DNA of 64,000 nt from Actinoplanes missouriensis 431 (GTDB lineage: Bacteria > Actinomycetota > Actinomycetes > Mycobacteriales > Micromonosporaceae). Where the stretch lies: NCBI RefSeq assembly GCF_000284295.1, contig NC_017093.1, positions 5,208,001-5,272,000 of the forward strand, in the 5' to 3' direction. Both the position numbers and the translations under genes were made by a program. Under the pieces are notes generated by a model. It made no database searches, was not told where the DNA came from, and saw nothing but the letters and a program-made list of their open reading frames with translations. Shown here one piece after another: positions 51,259 through 60,033 of the stretch. Positions within the stretch are counted from its first letter, which is position 1. Each line of letters starts with the position of its first letter.

Positions 51259-53058
51259 TCAGGCAAGTCGCCAGCGAATCCAGCGGGTGGCTCCGGCCAG
51301 CCCGATCACGGTCAATGCGGCAAGGGCCGCGAGGTCGAGCGCGAAAGTGGCGCCCAGGGTGCCGTCGAGGGTGTGCCGCAGCGCGTCCGCCGCATAGGTC
51401 GGCGGCAGCAGGTAACCCAGGACCCGTAGCGGCGCCGGCAGCGACTCCGGAGGGATCAGCACCGGAGAGGCCAGCAGCAAGACGAAGATCAGCAGGTTGG
51501 TGACCACGACGATGAGGTCCATGCTCGCGATCAGGGTGCCGATCGCCAGGCCGATCGCGGACAGGGCGAGACACGACAGCGGCAGCACGACGAGCAGCCA
51601 CGGTGAGATCACGTAGTTCGTGTCGTACATCAGGTCGGCGGCGATGATGGGCGTCACCAGGCCCGGCATGATGAGTAAGAGACGGGACAGCACGAGCGCG
51701 GCGACGAAGGAGACCTTGCCGATCGGCAGTGAGGCGTAATAGACCATCATGCCGTCGGTCTTGATCACCCCGATCCGCTGCGCCAGGGTGGCGATGCCCT
51801 CGGTGGCGAGGGAGAAGACCGCCGCGCCGCTGACGATGTAGAGCAGACTGGCCGGATCGTCGAGGCCGTTGCCGATGCGGGCCAGCCCGAACACCATCGC
51901 CACCGGCATCAGCAGCCCGAACAGCAGACTCCAGGTCCAGGTGGTACGCACCTCGAGCATCTGTTCCAGCCACAGGTACTTGAAGTCGACGAGGGTCCGC
52001 CGGACCCGCTCGCCGGCGCTGCGCCGTGGCCGGGCGGCGGGCGGCGGCGCCTCCGGGACCGCTGCCGGAGGCGGAGGCGCCGGCACGCCGGCGCCCGTGT
52101 CCATGCTCAGGTAGACGTCCTCCAGCGTGGGCCGGCTGAGACGGAAGTCGTCGAGCCGGGTCATGCCGAGGTCGCCGGTGACGGCCTTGACCATCTCCGG
52201 CATCGACTCCGGGTCGGAGTGCACGAGGTACGAGCCGGGCCGGCCGCCGCTGGTGACGGTACCGACGTCGCCGAGCCGGTCCAGTTCCGCCTGCCGCAGT
52301 GACTCACCGTCCTTGACCAGCAGCTCCATCCGGACCTTGCCGGCCAGGCTGCCCTTGAGCTCCCCGGGGGTGCCGAGCGCGACGATCCGGCCGCCGCGCA
52401 TCACACCGACCCGGTGCACGGCCTGTTCGGCTTCCAGCACGTTGTGGGTGACGAGCACGACGGTGGTGCCGTCGGAGGCGCTGCGCCGCCCGACCATGTC
52501 CCAGATCAGCCGCCGGTTGCGGGGGTCGAGCTCGTTCGTCGGCTCGTCGAGGATGAGCACCCTGGTCCGGCCCATCAGCGCCATCCCGAAGTTGACCATC
52601 CGGGTCATGCCGCCGCTGAGCTGGTCGACGTAGCGGTCGGCGACCGGCCCGAGGCCGAGTTCCTCGATCAGCTCGGCGGTCTGGCGGCGTGCCTCCGGTT
52701 CGGTCTGGCCGCGCAGCCGGCCGGTGTAGTGCAGGGCCCGGCGGACCTCGACCAGGCGCATGGACAGCCCCGTCTGCGGCAGGAAGCCGGTCATCGCCTT
52801 CACCGCCTCCGGGTCGCTGACCACGTCGACGCCCTCCACCCGGATCGAGCCCGAGGTGGGCCGGACCAGGCCGAGCAACTGGGAGACCAGGGTGGTCTTG
52901 CCGGCGCCGTTCGGGCCGAGCAGCCCGAACACCTCGCCACGGGTCACGGTGAAGGTCAGGTCGTCGTTGGCCCGCACCGGTTCCCCGCGTCTGCCGGGGC
53001 GGTAGACGCGGGTCAGGCCGCGTACCTCGATCGCTGAAGTCTGGTCGTTGCTCATCAT
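51259..53058 (-). CDS. ABC exporter with fused ATPase and ABC-2 permease (DrrA-DrrB type)
   Basis: About 599 residues from ATG 53058 or 53055, after TGAGG; the open frame extends upstream but into the M28 gene. Nucleotide-binding domain about 10-240: LLGPNGAGKTTLVSQLLG, LSGGMTRMVNFGMAL, VLILDEPTNELDP, THNVLEAEQ. A DrrA-like C-terminal segment (about 240-330, with RPTLEDVYLSMDTG) is followed by a Pro-rich linker and an ABC-2 permease domain (about 365-599) with six helices, including IGVIKTDGMMVYYASLPIG and SPVLIPPESLPAPLRVLGYLLPPTYAADALR. ATPase and permease are usually separate genes in drug exporters; here they are one chain. It lies 16 bp before the loading NRPS and 5 bp after the M28 gene, so product export or self-protection is the likely job. 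Confidence 0.92.
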   Translation of the reverse strand: MMSNDQTSAIEVRGLTRVYRPGRRGEPVRANDDLTFTVTRGEVFGLLGPNGAGKTTLVSQLLGLVRPTSGSIRVEGVDVVSDPEAVKAMTGFLPQTGLSMRLVEVRRALHYTGRLRGQTEPEARRQTAELIEELGLGPVADRYVDQLSGGMTRMVNFGMALMGRTRVLILDEPTNELDPRNRRLIWDMVGRRSASDGTTVVLVTHNVLEAEQAVHRVGVMRGGRIVALGTPGELKGSLAGKVRMELLVKDGESLRQAELDRLGDVGTVTSGGRPGSYLVHSDPESMPEMVKAVTGDLGMTRLDDFRLSRPTLEDVYLSMDTGAGVPAPPPPAAVPEAPPPAARPRRSAGERVRRTLVDFKYLWLEQMLEVRTTWTWSLLFGLLMPVAMVFGLARIGNGLDDPASLLYIVSGAAVFSLATEGIATLAQRIGVIKTDGMMVYYASLPIGKVSFVAALVLSRLLLIMPGLVTPIIAADLMYDTNYVISPWLLVVLPLSCLALSAIGLAIGTLIASMDLIVVVTNLLIFVLLLASPVLIPPESLPAPLRVLGYLLPPTYAADALRHTLDGTLGATFALDLAALAALTVIGLAGATRWIRWRLA

Positions 53059-53063
53059 GGTCC

Positions 53064-55424
53064 TCAGAGCGTCGTGATCCGGCGGACGACCGCCGCGTCG
53101 TCGGGGGCGAACCCGAAGGCGATCGGGACGGTCGTGTCCGGGCGCGGCCCCACCAGCGCCTCGGCCGCGCCGGGCAGGCCCGGGCTGAAATCGGTGACGT
53201 CGACGGGCAGCGGCGTGCCGGCCCGGATCTCGCAGCTGATCTCGATCTCGCCGCCGGCGCCGGTGTAGTGCAGGACGATGTCCCTGGTGTCCTCGATGTC
53301 CTCGGCGAGGGTGGCGGCGTCCATCCGGACCCCGGCGACCGTGCACGCGCGGACGGGCTCCCGTGGCAGCCTGACCTGCAGACGCCACGCGTCGCGCACC
53401 GACCGGACGCCGAAGGTCAGGGTGCGCACGTCACCGTCGGTACGGTCGGCGACGGTCCGGACCTCGGGCTCCGGCAGTTTCAGGTCGGGGGCGGGAGCCG
53501 CCCAGCCGTCCTGCTCGTCCTGCTCGGGAAAGTAGAGCGCGCCGTCGGCGCGGGACGGCCCGTCACCGAGCACGCGCCGGGTCCACTCGTCGGGCCCGGG
53601 ACCCGGGCTGAACCAGCGGCTGCCGCCCGAAGCCGGGTCCTGCACGTAGAGCAGGGCGTTCGGGCGGGGCTGCCCGGCGGTGAAACCCGACGCGACGACA
53701 CCGGCGCCGACGAGTGCCAGCGCCAGGACGGCGGCCGTGACGGCCGACCGGCCGGGCCGCCTCACCAGCGGCAGCAGCAGCACACCGGCGAGTGCCGCGA
53801 CGGCCACCGCCACCGCGCCCAGCGGTATGCCGAGGGCGGTGAACAGGCTCACCACCAGCGGCACGAACAGGACCACGGCGACCGCCGGAGCCAGAGCTGA
53901 GAGAGCCGGCTGCCACCAGACGTCCCGGCGGACGGCCATCCACAGCGCGGGGAGCCCGGCCAGCAGCGGCCACTGGAACAGGTAGCTGGCGCCCGGCACG
54001 GTCAGCACCACGATCAGCAGCAGCACCCCGCCGAGGGCCAGCGTGCCGCTGATGATCTCGGCGGGCCGCAGGCGCCGCAGCAGACGGCCGGCACCCAGCA
54101 GCACCGCGGCGGCGACCAGGCAGAACCCGGAACCGAAGAGCCCACGGTCGTACGGCTCGGACAGCGGCAGCGCGGCCAGGCCGGGGCGGATCGTGACCAC
54201 CGCGAGCCAGAGGCCCAGAACCAGCGCCGCGGAGACGACCACCACGGCCAGCCCGGTTCCGGCCACCGCGAGCAGCCGGGTGTACCGCAGCCGCGACCGG
54301 TGGGCGCCCACGGCGATCAGCGCGGCCAGCCCGAGCAGGGTGAGCAGCGCCAGCGGCAGCGCCCAGCCCGCCGGGTAGTGCACCAGCGCCCGCGCGAACA
54401 GGTCGAAGTAGACGGCGTCCGCCGAGGCCAGGGACCGCAGGTCGGTCACGCCGAGGGCCCGGACCATCCCGAGCATGGTCTCGCCGTGGTGCTGCACGCT
54501 GTCACGGCTCAGGCTGTCGACCGAGTCCCGGACCGAGTGGTACTCGTGGAAGCCCTCCAGGAACGCCGCGTTCAGGCCGGTCGCCCCGGCATCCCGGAAG
54601 ACGGTGAAGTCGGTGCCGTTCGGCATACGCTTGTAGACCTCGTAGGCCATCGAGTTGGCCACGGGACGGCTGCCGGTTGCGGCGAAAGCGTCGATCAGCG
54701 CGGCGTTCCCGGCACTGGTCTCGAACATCATCACCGGGCCGTGGCTGCCCCGCGCCTCCCAGTTGAGGACCACGCCGTACTCGCCGAGATCGTTCCGGTT
54801 CACGAAGCTCTGCGCGCCGAGCGCGCCGATCTCCTCACCGTCGGTGAAGAGGAAGACGACGTCATTGGGTACGCCGCCGCCCGCGCTCAACGCCCGCATC
54901 GTCTCGAGCATCGCCGCGACCGCGGCGCCGTTGTCCGCGGCGCCCGGGCCGGTCGGCACCGAGTCGTAGTGCGCCACCAGCAGGACCGCCTTGCCGCCGC
55001 TGGTGCCCGGGCCGGTGCCGGGGATTTCGGCGACGACGTTGTGCACGGTCGCCGCGGGGAACGGGTTGCCCCAGTCCGGGCGTACGACCGGCGCGGACTC
55101 GACACGGACCCGCGCGCCCAGCTCCCGGGCGGTGGCGACCAGATACTCCCGGACACGCGCGTTGTCGGCGGACCCGGTGGCGTGCGGGCGCTGGGCGATC
55201 TCACGCAGATGGACCAGCGCCCGGGCGGCGGAGAACTCCTCCCGCGGCGCGCCGGCGTCACGCGCCGAGGGAGGGGCGAACGCCAGATAGGACAGCACGC
55301 CGAGCAGGACCAGCAGGCCGGCGGTGACCGGGCCGACGAACCGGTGTGCCCGCGGAGGCGGTCCGGCCGCGACGGCGGCCCGGGTGGACGGTTCGCCGTC
55401 GGTGGCGATCATCGGTTCGGTCAC
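53064..55424 (-). CDS. membrane-bound M28 zinc metallopeptidase
   Basis: 786 residues. A membrane helix at about 31-51 leads to an M28 aminopeptidase-like domain (about 65-330) with the zinc-site motifs intact: His152 and Asp154 in AHYDS, Asp164 in AADNGAA, Glu197-Glu198 in DGEEIGA, Glu223 in NWEARG and His296 in HEYHSVRDS. Then about eight further membrane helices (about 355-600) and a C-terminal beta-rich domain (about 620-786). This layout resembles the Pff1-type vacuolar membrane proteases of fungi and their bacterial relatives. The catalytic domain should face outside. Within the NRPS operon (4 bp after the radical SAM gene, 5 bp before the exporter gene) it could trim the exported lipopeptide or act in self-resistance; that role is inference. 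Confidence 0.9.
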   Translation of the reverse strand: MTEPMIATDGEPSTRAAVAAGPPPRAHRFVGPVTAGLLVLLGVLSYLAFAPPSARDAGAPREEFSAARALVHLREIAQRPHATGSADNARVREYLVATARELGARVRVESAPVVRPDWGNPFPAATVHNVVAEIPGTGPGTSGGKAVLLVAHYDSVPTGPGAADNGAAVAAMLETMRALSAGGGVPNDVVFLFTDGEEIGALGAQSFVNRNDLGEYGVVLNWEARGSHGPVMMFETSAGNAALIDAFAATGSRPVANSMAYEVYKRMPNGTDFTVFRDAGATGLNAAFLEGFHEYHSVRDSVDSLSRDSVQHHGETMLGMVRALGVTDLRSLASADAVYFDLFARALVHYPAGWALPLALLTLLGLAALIAVGAHRSRLRYTRLLAVAGTGLAVVVVSAALVLGLWLAVVTIRPGLAALPLSEPYDRGLFGSGFCLVAAAVLLGAGRLLRRLRPAEIISGTLALGGVLLLIVVLTVPGASYLFQWPLLAGLPALWMAVRRDVWWQPALSALAPAVAVVLFVPLVVSLFTALGIPLGAVAVAVAALAGVLLLPLVRRPGRSAVTAAVLALALVGAGVVASGFTAGQPRPNALLYVQDPASGGSRWFSPGPGPDEWTRRVLGDGPSRADGALYFPEQDEQDGWAAPAPDLKLPEPEVRTVADRTDGDVRTLTFGVRSVRDAWRLQVRLPREPVRACTVAGVRMDAATLAEDIEDTRDIVLHYTGAGGEIEISCEIRAGTPLPVDVTDFSPGLPGAAEALVGPRPDTTVPIAFGFAPDDAAVVRRITTL

Positions 55425-55428
55425 CGCG

Positions 55429-57318
55429 CTATCGGGCCGTTCGCCAGAACGGCACGATGTTCTCGATCTTCTCGATCATGCCGTGGCAGTAGTTGCCGTT
55501 GTGGTCCAGGCTCTGCCCGGCCATGAACGGGTACTGCAACCGCTTGTGGTCGACGGTGAACGACTCGCCCACCGGCGGGGCCGGGTCGAGACGGACCCCG
55601 GTGGCCAGCGCCTCGTGCCATGACGCCGCCAGTTCCACCTGGTAGGCACGGCCGCGCTGGGAGGTGACGGTGAGCGTCTCGAAGGGGTGGTCGAACTGTT
55701 CCAGCGGGGTGCTGCTGTACACGTACGGCCGGTTGATCAGGTCGATCTCGAACAGGCCACGGGCGGTGGCGTCGGACCACCACGGCTGCGATGAGGCGAA
55801 CTCGTACAGGTGGCGGGTGAACAGGGCCCGATGCTGGTGCAGCACGGTGTGGATGAAGAGGCCGTAGTTGCCGACGTCGTAGTAGAGGGCGTCCCGGATC
55901 GACCGTTCCACGTAGTCGACGATCGGGTCGTCGGCGGGCAGCGTCCGCCAGTAGTCGACGAACGCGGAGAACAGTTCCGGGTAGGTGACGATGCCCTTGC
56001 CCACCAGGTGTTTGCTCGTCGTACGCAGGCTGCGGGTGTTGTGCACCGCGTGGACGGCGTAGAAGTACCGCATGCCCTCGGCGAACTCGTCGGTGCTCAC
56101 CTGCTCGGTGGCGATGACGATCTGCGCCTCCGCGACGCCGCCACCGGCGGGGCGGGTGACCAGGCCGAGCTTCTCCCGGTTGTGGTAGATCGGTGTGTTG
56201 TTCAGCAGCAGGTGCGAGTACGAGATGATGGTGTGCGCGTCCCGCTCGCACAGTGAGCCGATACCCCGGCGGAAAGTGTCCAGGGTCTCGCCCGGCAGCG
56301 GCCAGATCAGCTCGATGAAGGAGCTCAGGCCACGGTCGCGCAGGTCGTCCTGGACCGCGCCGAAGGCGTCCAGTTTGATGTTGTCCCGCCGGATGATCTT
56401 CAGGCTGTCGGCTTCCAGGGTCTGCATCGACACCGGCTGCGACGTGACCAGCCCGGCCTCCTGGAAGATTCCGGTGATCTTGGTGACGGCGTGCGGCTTG
56501 TTCTTCGCCGACGAGAAGTAGACGACGTTCGGCAGCCGGGTCTCCCGGGCCAGCCGGGCGATGTGCTCGGAGAACTCGACGTCGCGGGCCAGCATGCCCC
56601 AGTTGGCGTCGGCGATGTAGAGGAACAGGGTGCCGTTGTTCGACATCCAGGTCAGCTCGTCGCGGACCCGCTCCTCGTCGAAGCGGTACACCCGGTCGTT
56701 GGTCGCCGCGCCCCAGAAGCAGAAACCGCAGTGGTACGGGCATCCGCGGTTCGTCTCGATGATGCTGATGCTGTACTCCGGGGCGATCAACCCGGACAGG
56801 AACGGGGACGGGATCGTGTCGAGGTCCTTGATCCGCGCCCGGTCCCCGGTGTTCACCAGTTCGCCGTCGCGGTAGTAACTCAGGCCCGCCACCGCGCTCA
56901 GGTCGCGTGACGGCTCGGTGAGCGCCCGCAGGTACTCGGTGAAGGTGACCTCACCCTCGCCGTTGCAGATCGACGTCTTCTCGTCGTGGGGGTCGAGGTA
57001 TCGCAGGCCGTGGTGCATCACCTGCGGGCCCCCGAGGATGACGTCGGCGGCCGGCTTCTCCGCGCGGATCAGCTTGGCCAGCGGTTCGACCAGGCCCATG
57101 TTCCAGACGTAGGCGGAGAAGGCGAAGACGTCCGAGTCCTTGGCGACCAGGTCCCGGGCGATCTGCTCGTACGGGGTCTTGATGCTCGTCGTGTACTTGT
57201 CGAACCGGTACTCGCGGGAGACCACGGGATCGGTGGAGGCGTAGGCCTCCAGATAGCCGGAGACCAGCGGGGTGATCCGCTCGAAGACGGACAGTTCGAC
57301 GGTGGTGACGGTCTTCAC
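55429..57318 (-). CDS. radical SAM enzyme with N-terminal B12-binding-type domain
   Basis: About 629 residues from a GTG at 57318 that overlaps the MbtH stop (GTGA). Residues about 1-165 look like a cobalamin-binding Rossmann domain (SAYVWNMGLVEPLAKLI, VILGGPQVMHHG, the EG-E motif CNGEGEVTFTEYL), but I see no DxHxxG histidine, suggesting base-off/His-off cobalamin or loss of binding. The radical SAM core (about 180-400) has Cys193, Cys197, Cys200 in RGCPYHCGFCFWG, binding the [4Fe-4S] cluster, and PLPGETLDTFRRGI. Residues about 400-629 are an uncharacterised C-terminal domain. Enzymes of this class methylate unreactive carbon or phosphorus or rearrange carbon skeletons. Here it probably tailors a peptide residue, a monomer, or the acyl chain; the reaction is unknown. 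Confidence 0.9.
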   Translation of the reverse strand: MKTVTTVELSVFERITPLVSGYLEAYASTDPVVSREYRFDKYTTSIKTPYEQIARDLVAKDSDVFAFSAYVWNMGLVEPLAKLIRAEKPAADVILGGPQVMHHGLRYLDPHDEKTSICNGEGEVTFTEYLRALTEPSRDLSAVAGLSYYRDGELVNTGDRARIKDLDTIPSPFLSGLIAPEYSISIIETNRGCPYHCGFCFWGAATNDRVYRFDEERVRDELTWMSNNGTLFLYIADANWGMLARDVEFSEHIARLARETRLPNVVYFSSAKNKPHAVTKITGIFQEAGLVTSQPVSMQTLEADSLKIIRRDNIKLDAFGAVQDDLRDRGLSSFIELIWPLPGETLDTFRRGIGSLCERDAHTIISYSHLLLNNTPIYHNREKLGLVTRPAGGGVAEAQIVIATEQVSTDEFAEGMRYFYAVHAVHNTRSLRTTSKHLVGKGIVTYPELFSAFVDYWRTLPADDPIVDYVERSIRDALYYDVGNYGLFIHTVLHQHRALFTRHLYEFASSQPWWSDATARGLFEIDLINRPYVYSSTPLEQFDHPFETLTVTSQRGRAYQVELAASWHEALATGVRLDPAPPVGESFTVDHKRLQYPFMAGQSLDHNGNYCHGMIEKIENIVPFWRTAR

Positions 57319-57518
57319 ACCGGAGCCGCTTCGCTGTGGTCCCGGACGGATCGGGGCGTCAGGTCGGTCCACACCTCGGCGATGTGTGCCAGGCAGGCGT
57401 CCTTCGACCCGGTGAACCCGGTGTCGGCCCAGCCGGCCGGCAGCTCCCGGTCCACGAACCAGAGAGAGTGCTGATCCTCGTGGTTGGACACCACTCGATA
57501 CCGGTTGTCGTCGCTCAT
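57315..57518 (-). CDS. MbtH-like NRPS accessory protein
   Basis: 67 residues from ATG 57518 with GAGGTGA upstream. MbtH family pattern: NRYRVVSNHEDQHSLWFVDRELPAGW, then GSKDACLAHIAEVWTDLTPRS. One small departure is SLWF where most members have SLWP. MbtH proteins bind adenylation domains and are often needed for their folding and activity. It lies 5 bp after the SbnB-like gene and overlaps the radical SAM start by 4 bp. Confidence 0.95.
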   Translation of the reverse strand: MSDDNRYRVVSNHEDQHSLWFVDRELPAGWADTGFTGSKDACLAHIAEVWTDLTPRSVRDHSEAAPV

Positions 57519-57523
57519 TCTCG

Positions 57524-58558
57524 TCACCTCACCGCTTCGCCGAAGAAGTCCGTGACGTCGTCGCCGCTGTCGCCGGCCGACGCCCTGTCGTACACCCACT
57601 TGCCGACGGCCAGGTCGAGGACGCCCAAGCCGAACGGAGAGAAGATCGCGGCCCGGTCCGGGTCCCGTTTGACCGACCCGGTCAGCAGGTCAGCGATGGT
57701 CCCGGTGATGAACGCCCGGTCACCGGTCAGCTGCTCGGTCAGGTGCAGCGAGGTTCGCTCCCGTACCGCGTGGTCCACGTCGTCGGTGAAGTTCTGCGCG
57801 GCCAGGATCATCTCCGGGGCGAGGTCGCGCAGGGACAGGTGCAGGACGACCGGGGCGTGTGACAGCAGGCCGGGGTCGTGGATGTGCGGTTCCCCGGCGA
57901 CCGTGGTGAGGATGACCAGGTCGCACTCCCGGAAGGCGTCCCCCACCTCGTCGACGACCACCACGTCGGTGGCGCCGTCGCCGGTGAGCCGGCGGCCGAA
58001 CTCCGCCGCGTGCGATTGATCCAGGTCGAACAGCCGGAAGCCGCCGATCCGCCAGTCCGTCTCGGCCAGGAACGTGGTGACGTGCCGGGCGATCAGACCG
58101 GTCCCGACGATGCCGACGCGGTGCGCCGACTTCCCCCCGACGAGGTTCTCCGCGCCGAGGACCGCCGACGCCGCGGTGCGGGTGGCGGAGATGATCGACG
58201 CCTCCATGCACGCGAACGGGTAGCCGGTCTCGGTGCTGTTCAGCAGCAGCACCGCCGAAGCCCGCGGAATGCCCCGGTCACCGGGGTTGTCCGGGAAACT
58301 CGCGATCCATTTGATGCCGGCCACCTCGAATTCTCCGCCCAGATAGGCGGGAAGCGAGATGATCCGGCTGTTCGGCTTGTGCGGGAAACGAAGAAAGGCG
58401 CTGTGCGGATTCGTGGCCTCCCCCGCCGCGTGCGTCAGATATCCGTTACGCACGGCGTCCACGCACGAGGCGCGATTTCCGCGTATCTGACCGAGCACGT
58501 CCGCTCCGGTGAGGACCCTCAGTGAAGGCATCGTGAAATCGGTTTGCAGATCGGCCAT
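57524..58558 (-). CDS. sbnB: SbnB-like N-(2-amino-2-carboxyethyl)-L-glutamate dehydrogenase (Dap biosynthesis)
   Basis: 344 residues, ATG 58558. Ornithine-cyclodeaminase/mu-crystallin fold: NPHSAFLRFPHKPNSRIISLPAYLGG, GIKWIASFPDNPGDRGIPRASAVLLLN, the NAD-binding motif VGIVGTGLIARHVTTFLAE, LRDLAPEMI and a C-terminal GLGVLDLAVGKWVYDRA. The GIKWI and PDNPGDRGIPRASA segments are characteristic of SbnB rather than true cyclodeaminases. It oxidatively cleaves the SbnA product to L-2,3-diaminopropionate and 2-oxoglutarate. It is 18 bp downstream of the SbnA gene. In this cluster it should provide Dap for NRPS modules 3-5 of the assembly line. Confidence 0.93.
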   Translation of the reverse strand: MADLQTDFTMPSLRVLTGADVLGQIRGNRASCVDAVRNGYLTHAAGEATNPHSAFLRFPHKPNSRIISLPAYLGGEFEVAGIKWIASFPDNPGDRGIPRASAVLLLNSTETGYPFACMEASIISATRTAASAVLGAENLVGGKSAHRVGIVGTGLIARHVTTFLAETDWRIGGFRLFDLDQSHAAEFGRRLTGDGATDVVVVDEVGDAFRECDLVILTTVAGEPHIHDPGLLSHAPVVLHLSLRDLAPEMILAAQNFTDDVDHAVRERTSLHLTEQLTGDRAFITGTIADLLTGSVKRDPDRAAIFSPFGLGVLDLAVGKWVYDRASAGDSGDDVTDFFGEAVR

Positions 58559-58576
58559 CGGGGACCTTTCACATCA

Positions 58577-59626
58577 TCAATGAACCGGAGACAGGGGAAT
58601 CGGCCGAAACGGATCCGGATCGGGATCGCCGAGGAATTTTGAGACCCACGCGTCGTTGTAGACGGTTTCGGCGTAGGCGGTTCCCCGGTCAGCGCAGAGG
58701 AACAGCACCGATCGCTTCCTGCCGCCACTCTCCGAACGTGCGCCGAAGTAGCGCTGAATCGCCGCGTAGACACTTCCGGTGGAGCCACCGGCATAGAGTC
58801 CGCTGCGCCGCATGAGTTGCCGGCAACCGGCCACCGTGTCCAGCTCCGAGACGAACTGCACGTCGTCTATCAGCGCGCTTTTCAGCAATCCCGGAACGAT
58901 GCTCGACCCGATTCCGGGGATGCGCCGCACGGCCGGCTCCTGGCCGAAGATGGCGGACCCCACCGCGTCGACCGCGACCACCGTCACCTCGGGGAAGCGC
59001 TGCTTGAGGCGGCGCGACAACCCGGAGATGGTGCCGCCGGTGCCCACCCCGACGAACAGGTAGTCCAGCTCGTCGAACTCGCGGAGCACCTCGCCGCCGG
59101 TCAGGGCGTAGTGCGCCTCGGCCGCGTCGGCGCTACCGTACTGATCCGGCCAGAAGGCGTTTTTCAGCTGGTCACGGAGCTGCGCCACACGATCCAGGCG
59201 GGTTCGCAGATAGCCGCCGGCCTCGTCCGGAACCGTCACCTTCTCGACGTGGTCGCACAGTGCGCGCAGGGAGCCCTCGGTCGCCGGGTTGCAGTTCGGG
59301 TCGATGACCGGGATGAAGGAAAGGCCGAGCGCCCGGCAGAAGGAAGCCATGGACAAGGCGAAGTTGCCGGAGGAGGACTCCACGACGGTGGTGTCCTCGG
59401 TGATCTCACCGCGCTCGATGCCCCGCTTCAGGATCCAGTACGCCGAACGGTCCTTGGCGCTTCCGTTCGGATTGCTGAATTCCAGTTTGGCGAAGAGATC
59501 GACCGCGTCGTCGTCCAGCCTGACCACCGGAGTGGCCGCGAACCAGGACTGCATTATGGACAAGCGACGTAATAACCCAGGCAAGCGGAATCCCCCGTGT
59601 GGATGCCGGAAAAGCCGGACGAGCAT
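58577..59626 (-). CDS. sbnA: SbnA-like N-(2-amino-2-carboxyethyl)-L-glutamate synthase (Dap biosynthesis)
   Basis: Up to 349 residues. PLP enzyme of the cysteine synthase family: ATPVVRLDDDAVDLFAKLEFSN, the PLP lysine in NGSAKDRSAYW (Lys58), SSSGNFALSM, the SbnA-like PDEAGGYLRTRL, VAVDAVGSAIFGQEP, IPGIGSSIVPGLL and YAGGSTGSVYAAIQ. It joins O-phosphoserine and glutamate. The start is uncertain: ATG 59626, a TTG at 59584 preceded by GGGGGA, or ATG 59554; the TTG gives an N-terminus closest in length to S. aureus SbnA. It is the first gene of the minus-strand NRPS operon, so the promoter should lie just beyond 59626. Confidence 0.92.
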   Translation of the reverse strand: MLVRLFRHPHGGFRLPGLLRRLSIMQSWFAATPVVRLDDDAVDLFAKLEFSNPNGSAKDRSAYWILKRGIERGEITEDTTVVESSSGNFALSMASFCRALGLSFIPVIDPNCNPATEGSLRALCDHVEKVTVPDEAGGYLRTRLDRVAQLRDQLKNAFWPDQYGSADAAEAHYALTGGEVLREFDELDYLFVGVGTGGTISGLSRRLKQRFPEVTVVAVDAVGSAIFGQEPAVRRIPGIGSSIVPGLLKSALIDDVQFVSELDTVAGCRQLMRRSGLYAGGSTGSVYAAIQRYFGARSESGGRKRSVLFLCADRGTAYAETVYNDAWVSKFLGDPDPDPFRPIPLSPVH

Positions 59627-59936
59627 GCTCGGAACGTGCGGGCCGACTATATGACGGTCATTTCCAACTAATCAAGACGATCGCCGAATCCGTTTCCTCA
59701 GCGGATGGAAACGCTGTTTCAAGCTCGGCTCCCCGATCGTTACCCGTCAAAAGTGACGCACCGTTGCGGGTCGATCCCCTTCCTGGGTCCCACCCTCCGG
59801 ACACAGTAGAGGCTTCCGTGATCGGTGTCCAGCATCGTCGATGCCCTCAGCTTTCTCTCAGATAAGCGTGTTGCGATGGGCGACGGCAACCTTGATCAAT
59901 GTGTGTAGGCTCGTGTGGGCGTGGCCGTTTCTGACG

Positions 59937-59981
59937 CCGATCACCGAGGTCAGCACCTGTCGGTGATCGGCTGTCCGACAG
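59937..59981 (+). promoter_or_regulatory. leader with two mutually exclusive hairpins, upstream of the condensation-domain gene
   Basis: The divergent intergenic region (59627-60033) holds an 11-bp perfect inverted repeat CCGATCACCGA (59937-59947) / TCGGTGATCGG (59960-59970). An overlapping alternative stem pairs CTGTCGG (59957-59963) with CCGACAG (59975-59981). Only one can form at a time. It ends 52 bp before the start at 60034. It could be an attenuator-like leader or, as DNA, an operator for a cluster regulator; there is no regulator gene in the cluster as seen. The rest of the 407-bp gap is non-coding. Confidence 0.45.
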
Positions 59982-60033
59982 TCACGCGGATCCGTGCGCG
60001 GCCTCGTTCGACAGGCGGAAGGGCGACATTTTC

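Noticed and set aside
57524..59626. Siderophore cluster (staphyloferrin B-like), because SbnA and SbnB are present
   Set aside because: No IucA/IucC-type NIS synthetases, citrate synthase or siderophore uptake genes occur; the Dap genes sit in an NRPS operon with FAAL and diamino-acid-type A domains.
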